From NCBI GenBank assembly GCA_014874385.1, contig JACWAE010000075.1, positions 1-64,000 of the forward strand: a DNA stretch of 64,000 nucleotides, written 5' to 3'. Position 1 is the stretch's first letter. Each line of letters starts with the position of its first letter. The notes under the pieces were generated by a model. It did no database searches and was not told where the DNA came from. It saw nothing but the letters and a program-made list of their open reading frames with translations. Positions 33,875 through 42,935 of this stretch are shown piece by piece. The position numbers were made by a program, and so were the translations under genes. This DNA is from Dehalococcoidia bacterium. GTDB taxonomy: Bacteria > Chloroflexota > Dehalococcoidia > SZUA-161.

Positions 33875-35209
33875 TCAATAGTTGGCTACAGCCACAGACT
33901 CGATGTTCTGCAGGATACTATCGAGCTGGTCCGGATTCTGCAGGTAGTTCAGGACACCGGCCCAAAACGCATTCTCCACCGGTGCAGGCATAGCATCATC
34001 CTGGCTGAAGCGGAAGATAGCAGCACTGCTCAGCTGCTTTGCTGCATTTTGCGTTACGATGTTGGGGTAATCGCTCAGCGGGACCTTGTTATTGACCGAG
34101 GTGAAGCCGCCGCGCTTTACCCAGATGGCCTGCGCGCCTGCGGTAGATAGGTAGGTGACTAACGAGCGGACAGCCGGCGTATCCTTGAACGCTACCACCA
34201 GGTCAGCACCGCCGGTTACCGCGTTCTGGTAAGCAGAGCTAATGACGGGGAAGGGGTAGAAGTTGTAGTCCGCACCGGCCACCAGGCTGGGGAATTGCGT
34301 TGAGATGAACCCAGCTGCGAAGTCTCCCAAATAGTCCATAGCTGCCTTGGGTGGTGTCTCATAGGGCAGGTAAGTGCCGTCCTGGAAGTTTGTGGCTAGA
34401 ATCGCAGTAGCTCCTCCAGGAACATAGCCCTGGGTCAATGCAACCTGGCCGAACATCTGGAAGGCGTCCTTGACCCTTGGATCTGTCCAGGGAATCTGGT
34501 GGTTGACCCACTGGTCGCTGACGTCAGGGCCGTACTTACTTAACAGAATCTGATCGATCCAGTCGGCACCCGGCCAGCCGCTAGCCGCGCCGCTTTCCAC
34601 CGCTATGGACCACGGGTATGCCGGTGTCGCCTTCGCCGCTACGATTTGATCGGAAAGCGCTATCATTTCATCCCAGGTCTGGGGAGTGGTCCAGTTGTTA
34701 GCTGTAAACGTTTTGGGGTTGTACCATATAGTCCCCTTGCTAGAGGCTTTCATGAAGATGGCATACAAGTTCCCACTCACAGTTCCGAGATCGACCCACC
34801 CTTTCGCATAGTCCTGGTTGATCGTTGTCATGTCGAGGAAATTATTCAGTGGTATCAAATCTCCTTCATTGGCCAGTGTCTGCATCAGCCCCGGATTGGG
34901 GAGTATAGCGATGTCAGGAGGGGTACCAGCCTCTATGCGAGTCTTAAGGATAGCATTCAGGTCTCGAGTACCGGTAAAATATACGATACCACCTGTATCA
35001 TGTTGCCACGGCTCGACCATGGCGTTGAAACTAGCCAGCTCTTCGCCTCCCCACGTTCCGAGTACCTCAACGTCGCCAATCGGCGATACGGTAGGTGTGG
35101 GAGTCGTCGTGGGCGTTGTCGTACAGGCAAAAGAGCCCAGCAAAGCCACGACAATCACCATCACCACCCCCAGCCAGAGCTTGCCGCGATGTAATGGAAC
35201 CTTTCTCAT
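33875..35209 (-). CDS. Sugar ABC transporter substrate-binding lipoprotein
   Basis: The 444-residue protein starts MRKVPLHRGKLWLG, then a hydrophobic stretch and the lipobox LLGSFAC at residues 24-30, so the Cys is lipidated and the protein is membrane-anchored. A Thr/Pro-rich linker follows. The rest is an extracellular solute-binding family 1-type protein (for example NYTTPQTWDEMIALSDQIV near residue 175). The start has AAGGAGG nine bases upstream. First gene of the operon, behind a TATAAT promoter. The sugar is unknown. Confidence 0.93.
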   Translation of the reverse strand: MRKVPLHRGKLWLGVVMVIVVALLGSFACTTTPTTTPTPTVSPIGDVEVLGTWGGEELASFNAMVEPWQHDTGGIVYFTGTRDLNAILKTRIEAGTPPDIAILPNPGLMQTLANEGDLIPLNNFLDMTTINQDYAKGWVDLGTVSGNLYAIFMKASSKGTIWYNPKTFTANNWTTPQTWDEMIALSDQIVAAKATPAYPWSIAVESGAASGWPGADWIDQILLSKYGPDVSDQWVNHQIPWTDPRVKDAFQMFGQVALTQGYVPGGATAILATNFQDGTYLPYETPPKAAMDYLGDFAAGFISTQFPSLVAGADYNFYPFPVISSAYQNAVTGGADLVVAFKDTPAVRSLVTYLSTAGAQAIWVKRGGFTSVNNKVPLSDYPNIVTQNAAKQLSSAAIFRFSQDDAMPAPVENAFWAGVLNYLQNPDQLDSILQNIESVAVANY

Positions 35210-35254
35210 TACGGATACCTCCTTTCATTGTGCTGCCCAAAAGAATCGTATCAG

Positions 35255-35283
35255 ATTATAGATTACAAAGTCATAACATGTAA
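35255..35283 (-). promoter_or_regulatory. Promoter of the carbohydrate importer operon
   Basis: On the minus strand TTACAT (35278-35283), 17 bases, TATAAT (35255-35260). The -10 is perfect, the -35 is weak, which would suit activator control. Confidence 0.5.
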
Positions 35284-35407
35284 CACTTGAAATGTCAAAT
35301 TTTCATTACATTTCTTAATTTTATGCACGAGGTTAAGACATAGTACTTCTCCTGGACAGACCTCGGACATTTTCAAACACGAAATTCTCGCCAGGTTGGG
35401 AAAGAGG

Positions 35408-35437
35408 TTGTAAGCACTCTCTCAGATATGGTAATAT
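35408..35437 (+). promoter_or_regulatory. Promoter of the arg operon
   Basis: TTGTAA at 35408-35413, an 18-base spacer and TAATAT at 35432-35437. The expected transcript would start near 35444, so the ATG at 35486 would have a leader of about 40 bases that includes AAGG. Confidence 0.45.
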
Positions 35438-35485
35438 TGATGCTCATTTTGTGTTATGATTAAGTGTCAAATAAGGTACAAGCGG

Positions 35486-36286
35486 ATGCAACGCAGGCAT
35501 AGTTCAGGCAAAACAATCGTAGTCAAGATCGGCGGCTCGACGCTGGGCAGTCACGACACCACGCTCGATGACTTGGTGTCCCTCCAGAAGAAAGGCATCC
35601 TGCCCGTAGTTGTTCACGGCGGCGGCAGCAAGATCACCGAGTGGCTCAAGAAAATGGGGGCTGCCACCACCTTCGTCCGTGGCATGAGGATGACCGATGC
35701 CGCAACTCTCGAGGTGGTCATCGCCGTGCTCGCCGGGCTGGTCAACAAGGAGCTTGTGGCTGCAATCATGTCCAGGGGTGGCAAAGCTATCGGACTGAGC
35801 GGTGTAGATGGCGGACTGATTCAGGGCAGGGTGGAGAACCCCGAGCTTGGCTATGTGGGCGAGGTAGTGAAAGTCAATGCCGAACCTGTTAAAGCTGTTC
35901 TCAGCGCCGGATATATCCCTGTGATCGCTCCCGGCGGATTAAGGGCAGCGAGCGGGGACAGCGACCCCGTGAAGCTTCTTAACATAAATGGGGATGTCGT
36001 GGCCAGCGAGATCGCAGGTGCGCTTAAGGCGGAGAGGCTTATCTTCCTCACCGATGTACCAGGGGTACGTGACAGCGAGGGTAAATTCCTGCCCGGGCTA
36101 TCCGCCGCTGAAGCTAAGAACATGATAGCCTCCGGGGTTATCTCGGGGGGCATGATACCCAAGGTGGAGGCATGTCTTAATGCCCTCTCGCGTGTGCCCT
36201 CGACTCAGATTGTCGACGGCCGCTCCGCCCGTGCACTGCTCTCCGCCATCGAAGAGGAGAACATAGGAACAAGAATCGAGCCATAA
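35486..36286 (+). CDS. argB: ArgB, N-acetylglutamate kinase
   Basis: The product, 266 residues from 35486, has the amino-acid-kinase nucleotide motif VVKIGGSTLGSHDTT at the N-terminus, VVVHGGGSKITEWLKKMG, and VPGVRDSEGKFLP and GGMIPKVEACLNAL toward the end. It phosphorylates N-acetylglutamate. I prefer 35486 because AAGG and a purine-rich leader stand upstream; an ATG at 35456 would add ten residues. It is followed by argD after two repeats. Confidence 0.95.
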   Translation: MQRRHSSGKTIVVKIGGSTLGSHDTTLDDLVSLQKKGILPVVVHGGGSKITEWLKKMGAATTFVRGMRMTDAATLEVVIAVLAGLVNKELVAAIMSRGGKAIGLSGVDGGLIQGRVENPELGYVGEVVKVNAEPVKAVLSAGYIPVIAPGGLRAASGDSDPVKLLNINGDVVASEIAGALKAERLIFLTDVPGVRDSEGKFLPGLSAAEAKNMIASGVISGGMIPKVEACLNALSRVPSTQIVDGRSARALLSAIEEENIGTRIEP

Positions 36287-36295
36287 TTTCAGAAT

Positions 36296-36318
36296 GTAGG
36301 GGCGAGGTGACCTCGCCC
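36296..36318. repeat. GTAGGGGC palindrome
   Basis: The core GGGCGAGGTGACCTCGCCC is symmetric around GGTGACC; the edge is GTAGG. It lies between argB and argD, ten bases after the argB stop. Confidence 0.85.
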
Positions 36319-36324
36319 AAGTAG

Positions 36325-36351
36325 CCCGTTCGCCCTGAGCCTGTCGAAGGG
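36325..36351. repeat. GTTCGCCCTGAG-family repeat, single unit
   Basis: Reads CCCGTTCGCCCTGAGCCTGT followed by CGAAGGG. The unit adjoins the preceding palindrome, showing that the two families insert side by side. It ends 30 bases before the argD start. Confidence 0.8.
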
Positions 36352-36381
36352 CAAATCACCATAGAAGGTTAGGATAAGGAA

Positions 36382-37563
36382 ATGACCGACTGGCAGAAAC
36401 TCGAAAAAAATTACTTTATGCCCACCATCAAACGCATGCCTGTGACCCTGGTCAAGGGCAAAGGGGTGCAGGTGTGGGACGACAAAGGCAGGGAATACCT
36501 GGACTTCACTGCAGGCTGGGGAGTGAACAGCCTGGGACACTGCCACCCTGTGTTGGTAAAAGCTCTCACTGAGCAAGCCAAAACCCTCATCCAGACATCT
36601 AACCAGTTTTACACCATACCCCAGATACAGCTCGCCGGGCTGCTTATAGAGAATAGCTGCTTTGACAAAGTATTTTTCTGCAACAGCGGCGCCGAGGCCA
36701 ACGAGGGCGCGGTGAAGCTGGCCCGCCGCTATGGTAAGCTCCATCTGAACGGCGCTTACAAGGTGGTCACCGCGTTGAACTCCTTCCACGGGCGTACACT
36801 GGCGATGACCGCTGCCACCGGACAACGCAAATTCCATGAGCCGTATTTGCCCATCCCCGACGGCTTCATAAACGTGGAGTACAATAACATCGGCGCTATC
36901 AAGAAAGGAACCTCTTCACAGACTTGCGCTGTGATGCTGGAGCCTGTCCAGGGCGAGGGCGGCGTCAATATCCCGGATGACAGTTATCTCAAAGCAGTGC
37001 GGGCCTGGTGCGACCGGAAGGGGATTCTTCTCATCCTCGACGAGGTACAGACAGGGATAGGACGCATCGGGACACTCTTTGGCTACGAGCAATTCAATGT
37101 CGAGCCCGATATTATCACCCTGGCCAAAGGACTGGGCGGGGGCATACCCATCGGGGCGTTCCTGGCTAAAGAGAAAGCGGCCGTCTTTGCTCTGGGCGAG
37201 CATGGCTCCACCTTCGGCGGAAACCCGCTGGCCTGCGCTGTGGGCTACGCAACCTTGCAGTTTGTCATCGAAAATGATATACCAGATAAGGTGAAAAGGA
37301 ACGGAGCTTACCTGCTATCCCAGCTTAACAAGCTCAAGTCTAAATACGATTTCATCGTAGAGGTGCGAGGTCGCGGGCTTCTGGCTGCCATCCAGTTCAA
37401 TAGCGACCTCACCCAGGATATAGTTAAATCATGTATGGAGCGCGGGCTCCTGCTCAATCCGGTGAAACCGAACGCTATTCGCTTCATGCCTCCGCTGACC
37501 GTAGCCAAAAAGGATATAGACGCAGCGATAGGCATACTGGATAAAGTTCTGGCAAAAGCGTAG
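36382..37563 (+). CDS. argD: ArgD, acetylornithine aminotransferase
   Basis: The 393-residue protein is a class III PLP aminotransferase. It shows NSGAEANEGAVKLARRYG near residue 102 and LILDEVQTGIGRIGTLFGYE near 220, the Asp that binds the PLP ring nitrogen, and the PLP lysine in DIITLAKGLGGGIPIGA near residue 247. It converts acetylglutamate semialdehyde to acetylornithine. Its TAG stop falls inside a palindrome (37560-37582), so the repeat supplies the end of the gene. argG follows 55 bases later. Confidence 0.96.
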   Translation: MTDWQKLEKNYFMPTIKRMPVTLVKGKGVQVWDDKGREYLDFTAGWGVNSLGHCHPVLVKALTEQAKTLIQTSNQFYTIPQIQLAGLLIENSCFDKVFFCNSGAEANEGAVKLARRYGKLHLNGAYKVVTALNSFHGRTLAMTAATGQRKFHEPYLPIPDGFINVEYNNIGAIKKGTSSQTCAVMLEPVQGEGGVNIPDDSYLKAVRAWCDRKGILLILDEVQTGIGRIGTLFGYEQFNVEPDIITLAKGLGGGIPIGAFLAKEKAAVFALGEHGSTFGGNPLACAVGYATLQFVIENDIPDKVKRNGAYLLSQLNKLKSKYDFIVEVRGRGLLAAIQFNSDLTQDIVKSCMERGLLLNPVKPNAIRFMPPLTVAKKDIDAAIGILDKVLAKA

Positions 37564-37582
37564 GGGCGAGGTTGCCTCGCCC
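37560..37582. repeat. GTAGGGGC palindrome overlapping the argD stop codon
   Basis: The palindrome with core GGGCGAGGTTGCCTCGCCC begins one base before the TAG that ends argD. The TAG is part of the GTAGGGGC edge. Confidence 0.85.
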
Positions 37583-37618
37583 TGGAAACCAAAGGTGAAC
37601 GGAAAGCGAGGAACAACA

Positions 37619-38854
37619 TTGAAGGACAAGGTAGTGCTGGCATATAGCGGCGGACTCGATACCTCCGTCGCCATCCGATGGATCGGCGAGAAATACCAGA
37701 TGAAAGTTATCGCCCTAAGCATAGACCTCGGTGCTGAGAAGGACTATGAGGGTATTCGCCAGAAGGCGCTCAAGGTAGGAGCAGCCAAAGCGCTGGTAGT
37801 GGATGCCAAAGAAGCGTTCATCAACGATTTCGTCTTCCCCGCCCTCCAGGCGGATGCCATATATGAGGGGCAATACACCCTTGCTACCGCACTGGCGCGC
37901 CCTCTCATAACAAAGCTCATGGTACAGACAGCTCTCAGAGAAAAGGCATCTGCGGTAGCTCACGGCTGCACCGGTAAGGGCAACGATCAGGTCAGGTTCG
38001 ATGTAACCGTACTTGCCCTGGCCCCACAACTTGACGTAATAGCGCCGGCGCGCGAGTGGGGTTTTACCCGAGAAGAAACTATGGAATATGCTAAACGCTA
38101 CGGCATACCTGTGCCGGTCACTGTGAAAAGCCCTTATTCCATAGACGAGAACCTCTGGGGCAAAAGCATCGAGTGCGGCATACTCGAGGACCCCTGGGCC
38201 GAGCCTCCCGAGGAGGTGTTCACCTGGACCAAATCGCCACAGAAGGCTCCCAACAAACCGCAGTATGTCGAGATAGGCTTCAATCAGGGCATCCCCATCA
38301 GCCTTGGCGGAAAGACAATGGGCGGTGTAGAGCTGGTGGAGAAGCTAAACGCTATCGCCGGAGAGCACGGCGTGGGCAGGATAGACCACCTGGAAAACCG
38401 CCTGGTAGGTATAAAGTCGAGGGAGGTCTACGAGGCTCCGGCAGCTACGGTGCTGCTCGCAGCTCACCTTGCCCTGGAGCAGATGACGCTGGGCAAAGAC
38501 CAGCTTCGCTTCAAAGCGCGGGTGGCCCAAGAGTATGCCGACATCGTATACAACGGCCTCTGGTTCTCAGCTATGCACGAAGACCTTACGGCTTATGTAA
38601 AGAGCACACAAATCCATGTCGAAGGAACAATTCGGGTGAAGCTATTCAAGGGCAAGGCGACCGTGGTCGGGCGCAAGTCGCCCAAGTCGCTCTACAGCTA
38701 TCACCTTGCCACCTATGACAAAGAGGACAAATTCGACCAGAGCGCCTCGGTGGGCTTCATCCAGATATTCGGCCTGCCGGTGAAAACGCAGGCGCAGGTA
38801 CAGAGGAAGCTGGACGAGAGTCTGCGCAAAATCGGGGAGAGCGAATTCGTTTGA
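37619..38854 (+). CDS. argG: ArgG, argininosuccinate synthase
   Basis: The product, 411 residues from TTG 37619, has the ATP pyrophosphatase P-loop VVLAYSGGLDTSVAI at the N-terminus, CTGKGNDQVRFD near residue 117, and YSIDENLWGKSIECGILEDPW near residue 170. It joins citrulline and aspartate. TTG is preferred because GCGAGG lies seven bases upstream and the protein then begins directly at the conserved strand; a GTG at 37595 would add eight residues. argH follows 29 bases later. Confidence 0.96.
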   Translation: MKDKVVLAYSGGLDTSVAIRWIGEKYQMKVIALSIDLGAEKDYEGIRQKALKVGAAKALVVDAKEAFINDFVFPALQADAIYEGQYTLATALARPLITKLMVQTALREKASAVAHGCTGKGNDQVRFDVTVLALAPQLDVIAPAREWGFTREETMEYAKRYGIPVPVTVKSPYSIDENLWGKSIECGILEDPWAEPPEEVFTWTKSPQKAPNKPQYVEIGFNQGIPISLGGKTMGGVELVEKLNAIAGEHGVGRIDHLENRLVGIKSREVYEAPAATVLLAAHLALEQMTLGKDQLRFKARVAQEYADIVYNGLWFSAMHEDLTAYVKSTQIHVEGTIRVKLFKGKATVVGRKSPKSLYSYHLATYDKEDKFDQSASVGFIQIFGLPVKTQAQVQRKLDESLRKIGESEFV

Positions 38855-38883
38855 AATCGAGCTAAACTCAGAGGTCTAGATAT

Positions 38884-40260
38884 ATGGATAAACCTATGCG
38901 CGATCGTTTCAGTAAAGAACCCAATAAGCTGGCGAAGGGCTACACCGTCTCGGTACCCTTCGACAAACGCCTCTATCGCCATGACATCGCTGGCTCCGTA
39001 GCTCATGCCCGCATGCTCTGGAAACAGGGCATCATCCCCGATAAGGATGCCGAGCTAATCATAATGGGGCTCACTTCTATCAGGGAGGAGATTGAGAAGG
39101 GACAGTTCCAGTTTAATAAGGAGCTTGAAGATATCCACATGAACATCGAGGCCCGCCTCATTGAGAAGATAGGCGATACCGGGGGCATGCTTCATACCGC
39201 CCGTTCCCGAAACGACCAGGTCGCCCTGGACATGAGGCTGTTCACTAAAGAAGCGATAAACGAGACCATTGACGGTCTAAAGGCTTTCCAGAGTGCGCTC
39301 TTAGACCTTGCCGAAGCTAATACGGGCGTGTCCATACCAGGGTATACCCATCTTCAGAGGGCACAGCCGGTTTTATTTGCACATTATCTCCTCGCCTATT
39401 TCGAGATGTTTCAGCGCGACATCGAGCGCCTCCAGCAATGTCTCGAACGCACCGATGTCATGCCTCTGGGCAGCGGCGCTTTAGCAGGTGTGTCTTATCC
39501 CATAGACCGCAGCTCTGTAGCCAGGGAGCTGGGCTTCAGCAAGGTGAGCGCTAACAGCATAGATGCCGTTTCTGATCGCGACTTCGTCATAGAGTATCAG
39601 GCGGCAGCCAGCATAATCATGATGCACCTCTCGCGCCTGGCCGAGGAGATTGTACTCTGGTCTACAGCCGAGTTTGGCTTCATTGAGCTTGACGATGCCT
39701 TCGCCACAGGCTCAAGCATCATGCCCCAGAAGAAAAACCCGGATGTGGCTGAGCTGGCGCGAGGCAAGGCAGGCAGGGTTTACGGCCATCTCGTAGCTAT
39801 CCTTACCACGATGAAAGGCCTGCCCCTGTCCTATAACCGCGATTTGCAGGAGGATAAAGAAGGGCTTTTTGACTCTGTAGATACCGTGCTCTCCACGCTC
39901 GAGGTATTCACCGCCATGATAGCCGGTGTGCACATAAATGCAGAGCGTACCCACAGCGCCGCCGGCGGCAACTACAGCCTCGCTACAGACATTGCAGATT
40001 ACCTGGCCAAGAAAGGCATACCCTTCCGCCAGGCTCATGCCATCGTGGGCAAGCTGGTGCGCTACGCCATCGAAAACAAAAAGTCCTTGTCCGAACTGGA
40101 AATAAAAGAATACAAAACGTTCAGCCCCAAGTTTGAGGCGGATGTAAAGTCCATCACCGTGGAGTCCTCGCTGGTATCGCGCAATGTTCCCGGGGGGACT
40201 GCCCCCGAGCAAGTCCGGATAGCCCTGGCGGCAGCTAGAAGGATGCTCAATGGCAAATAA
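38884..40260 (+). CDS. argH: ArgH, argininosuccinate lyase
   Basis: The 458-residue protein has the fumarase/aspartase-superfamily signature GSSIMPQKKNPD near residue 277, with the catalytic Ser, and TARSRNDQVALDMRLF near residue 103. It releases arginine and fumarate. Its C-terminus overlaps the rpe start by 11 bases, so both are likely translated together. Length is typical. Confidence 0.97.
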   Translation: MDKPMRDRFSKEPNKLAKGYTVSVPFDKRLYRHDIAGSVAHARMLWKQGIIPDKDAELIIMGLTSIREEIEKGQFQFNKELEDIHMNIEARLIEKIGDTGGMLHTARSRNDQVALDMRLFTKEAINETIDGLKAFQSALLDLAEANTGVSIPGYTHLQRAQPVLFAHYLLAYFEMFQRDIERLQQCLERTDVMPLGSGALAGVSYPIDRSSVARELGFSKVSANSIDAVSDRDFVIEYQAAASIIMMHLSRLAEEIVLWSTAEFGFIELDDAFATGSSIMPQKKNPDVAELARGKAGRVYGHLVAILTTMKGLPLSYNRDLQEDKEGLFDSVDTVLSTLEVFTAMIAGVHINAERTHSAAGGNYSLATDIADYLAKKGIPFRQAHAIVGKLVRYAIENKKSLSELEIKEYKTFSPKFEADVKSITVESSLVSRNVPGGTAPEQVRIALAAARRMLNGK

Positions 40261-40930
40261 AATCAAGCTGGCCCCCTCTATACTGTCAGCCGACTTCGGC
40301 CGGCTGGGTGAGCAGGTAGTGGAGGCCACCAGGGCAGGCGCCGATTATATACACGTAGATGTCATGGACGGGCACTTCGTGCCCAATATCACCATCGGCC
40401 CTCTGGTAGTGGCAGCCATCCGCCCTCACACCAATCTCCCTCTTGATGTCCACCTGATGATAGAATCGCCGGAGAAGTATGTCCAGCAGTTCGCTCAGGC
40501 CGGCGCCAATATCATCACGGTTCACGTTGAGGTATGCCCCCACTTGCATAGAGTGGTAGAATCAATAAAAGAGCTGGGGGTCAAGGCAGGGGTCTCCCTG
40601 AATCCGAGCACCCCCTTGACCACAGTGGATGAGGTATTGTCGGCTCTGGACTTGGTGTTGCTGATGTCTGTCAACCCCGGTTTCGGGGGACAACAGTTTA
40701 TCGAGGGCACAGTTGGCAAAATCGCCCGTCTCAGGCGTAGACTCGATGAACTGGGGCTGGCTGCTGAACTGGAGGTAGATGGGGGCATTAATGCCGAGAT
40801 AGCGCCTAGAGTAGCCAGAGCGGGGGCGCGGGTGCTGGTGGCCGGCGCTGCCGTGTTCAACAAAAAGGAAGGCGTCTCACAAGCGTTGGGGAGGATTAGA
40901 AAGAGCCTGCGCAGGCTTAATGATGGATGA
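40250..40930 (+). CDS. rpe: Ribulose-phosphate 3-epimerase
   Basis: The 226-residue TIM-barrel protein has ILSADFGRLGEQV near residue 10, HVDVMDGHFVPNITIGP near 33, DVHLMIESPEKYV near 64 and MSVNPGFGGQ near 140, the metal and phosphate ligands of Rpe. It interconverts ribulose- and xylulose-5-phosphate in the pentose phosphate route. It overlaps argH by 11 bases. Convergent with rpmB, whose stop lies eight bases beyond its own. Confidence 0.96.
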   Translation: MANKIKLAPSILSADFGRLGEQVVEATRAGADYIHVDVMDGHFVPNITIGPLVVAAIRPHTNLPLDVHLMIESPEKYVQQFAQAGANIITVHVEVCPHLHRVVESIKELGVKAGVSLNPSTPLTTVDEVLSALDLVLLMSVNPGFGGQQFIEGTVGKIARLRRRLDELGLAAELEVDGGINAEIAPRVARAGARVLVAGAAVFNKKEGVSQALGRIRKSLRRLNDG

Positions 40931-40937
40931 AAGGGAG

Positions 40938-41120
40938 CTAGCCGCTAACCTTTTGCCGGGTGCGCAGACACCTGGTGCAGATGTTAATCCGCTTCCTTTT
41001 GCCGTCTATGACGATGGTGGTTTTGCTGATATTAGGCAACCAGCGCCGCTGGGTATGGCGCTTGGAATGGGATATATTATCTCCAACCTGTGGTTCCTTT
41101 CCACACAACTCGCACTTCAA
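40938..41120 (-). CDS. rpmB: Ribosomal protein bL28, zinc-binding form
   Basis: The 60-residue protein reads KCELCGKEPQVGDNISHSK and later INICTRCLRT: two CxxC pairs, i.e. the zinc-binding (C+) form of L28. Start is TTG at 41120, set by AAGGAGA upstream. It is part of the 50S subunit. The gene is monocistronic, next to the FakA-like gene on the other strand as in many bacteria where rpmB precedes yloV. Confidence 0.96.
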   Translation of the reverse strand: MKCELCGKEPQVGDNISHSKRHTQRRWLPNISKTTIVIDGKRKRINICTRCLRTRQKVSG

Positions 41121-41131
41121 CGCCTTCTCCT

Positions 41132-41160
41132 TTGACTAAGACTCCATTTTCTTGTAGAAT
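41132..41160 (+). promoter_or_regulatory. Promoter of the FakA-like/recG unit
   Basis: TTGACT at 41132-41137, 17 bases, TAGAAT at 41155-41160. Confidence 0.6.
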
Positions 41161-41169
41161 TCACTGTAA

Positions 41170-41198
41170 AATATAACACAATCAAGCCGAGATAGCAA
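41170..41198 (-). promoter_or_regulatory. Promoter of rpmB
   Basis: On the minus strand TTGCTA (41193-41198), 17 bases, TATATT (41170-41175). It lies back to back with the + strand promoter at 41132-41160. Confidence 0.5.
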
Positions 41199-41203
41199 GT
41201 AAA

Positions 41204-42859
41204 ATGAAGAGAGGCCAAGAAATCAAGAAGAGTATTGTTGTGAATAAAAAAACTCGTTGCAATGGACATGACTTGAACGGCATGTTCAACGCTGCTACCC
41301 GCCTACTGGAACGCAACGCCCAGTCGATCAACGCACTCAACGTTTTCCCCGTGCCGGATGGCGATACAGGCATCAACATGCTCTTAACTATGCGGGCAGC
41401 GATAGATGAGGCCAGCCGCAACGATAATGGGAGCGCAACAGTGGTCGCTCAGGCGATAGCCAGGGGCTCCCTCATGGGAGCTCGCGGGAACAGCGGCGTG
41501 ATATTATCCCAGATATTTCGGGGGTTGGCACACGGGCTGGATGGTAAGCGCACCTTCACCGCCCCTGATTTTGCTAATGCCCTTGCTCAGTCAGCCGACT
41601 TCGCATATAAAGGGGTAACCAAGCCCGTGGAAGGAACCATCCTCACCGTCATACGCGAAGCTGCGGCTGCGGCTCAGGCCAAAAGCTCCTCCAATAACAC
41701 GGACATGCTGTCAGTAATGGAGACAGTAGTCGAAGAGGCCAAAGCCTCCGTGGCGAGGACACCCACTCTGCTGCCCGTGTTGCGCCAGGCCGGGGTGGTG
41801 GATGCCGGAGGACAAGGGCTCTATGTCGTATTTGAAGGCGCTCTTCGCTATCTGCGGGGCGAAACGGAGGAAGCCGAGCCTGTAGAGACAGCACCGCCAG
41901 AGGCAACCCCGATTATCACTGCCCCAAAGCCCCCCGAAAACGTCCAATACGGATACTGCACCGAGTTTCTGCTTCATGGCAAAGGCCTCGATCCGGAAGG
42001 CATAAGAGAGAAGCTAACCACCCTCGGCGAATCCGTTCTGGTAGTCGGCGATGAAGCTATGATAAGAGTACATCTCCACACCTTTGACCCCGGGACTGCC
42101 TTGAGCTACGCTTCCGCTTTGGGCACCCTGCAGCAGGTGAAAGTGGAGAATATGGACGATCAGCATCAGGATTTCCTCGCCGCCAAGCTGCAACAGCCGA
42201 TAGGCAATGTCTCTACCATTGCTGTAGCCTCGGGAGAGGGACTCATCCAGGTATTCTACAGCGTCGGAGCAACGATAGTCGTTTCCGGCGGTCAGACCAT
42301 GAACCCCAGCGTCCAGGAGCTTCTCCAGGCCGTGGAATCAGTTTACTCAGACAGAGTTATCATCCTGCCCAACAACGCTAATATCGTGATGGCAGCCCGT
42401 CAGGTTCCGGAGTTGACCAAAAAGCAGGTCGAGGTTGTGCACACAGAGACCATACCTCAGGGAATAGCCGCGCTCCTGGTCTTCAATTACGAAGCTGACC
42501 TTGAGACAAACGTTGCTGCCATGAAGACAGCTATATCAACAGTTCACAGCGGCGAGGTCACCACCGCAGTGAGATCGATGAGCCTCGACGGCATGACAGT
42601 GAAAGAAGGGCAGGCCATCGCCTTTCTCGACGGCGAACTGGTGGTCGCAGATGATAGCATGCCGCAGGTCGTCCACAAGCTTTTGGACAGGGTGGATGTT
42701 GAGAAAGCAGGATTGGTCACTATCTACTATGGGGCCGATACCGAGCAAGCCGAGGCTGAGCGCATAGGGGAGTCAGTCCGGGAGAAATACCCCGCTCTGG
42801 AAGTAGAAGTGGTTGCCGGTGAGCAGCCATACTATAATTACATCATCTCTGTTGAGTAA
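41204..42859 (+). CDS. DAK2/DegV-type fusion protein, FakA (YloV)-like
   Basis: The 551-residue protein has the DhaL/DAK2 ATP-binding domain (NVFPVPDGDTGINMLLTMR near residue 45, GSLMGARGNSGVILSQI near 89), a linker at about residue 225 with Pro/Glu repeats, and a C-terminal DegV-like half with VASGEGLIQVFYSVGA. FakA proteins phosphorylate fatty acids held by a DegV partner for phospholipid synthesis. Here both halves are in one chain, as usual for YloV. It lies upstream of recG as in Firmicutes. Confidence 0.9.
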   Translation: MKRGQEIKKSIVVNKKTRCNGHDLNGMFNAATRLLERNAQSINALNVFPVPDGDTGINMLLTMRAAIDEASRNDNGSATVVAQAIARGSLMGARGNSGVILSQIFRGLAHGLDGKRTFTAPDFANALAQSADFAYKGVTKPVEGTILTVIREAAAAAQAKSSSNNTDMLSVMETVVEEAKASVARTPTLLPVLRQAGVVDAGGQGLYVVFEGALRYLRGETEEAEPVETAPPEATPIITAPKPPENVQYGYCTEFLLHGKGLDPEGIREKLTTLGESVLVVGDEAMIRVHLHTFDPGTALSYASALGTLQQVKVENMDDQHQDFLAAKLQQPIGNVSTIAVASGEGLIQVFYSVGATIVVSGGQTMNPSVQELLQAVESVYSDRVIILPNNANIVMAARQVPELTKKQVEVVHTETIPQGIAALLVFNYEADLETNVAAMKTAISTVHSGEVTTAVRSMSLDGMTVKEGQAIAFLDGELVVADDSMPQVVHKLLDRVDVEKAGLVTIYYGADTEQAEAERIGESVREKYPALEVEVVAGEQPYYNYIISVE

Positions 42860-42935
42860 ACGAGTCCCAAGGCCTCCAATATATTGGCCAGGAATGCACC
42901 CGTATCCCCAATCTACTAGCAAGGGAAAAATTGCT

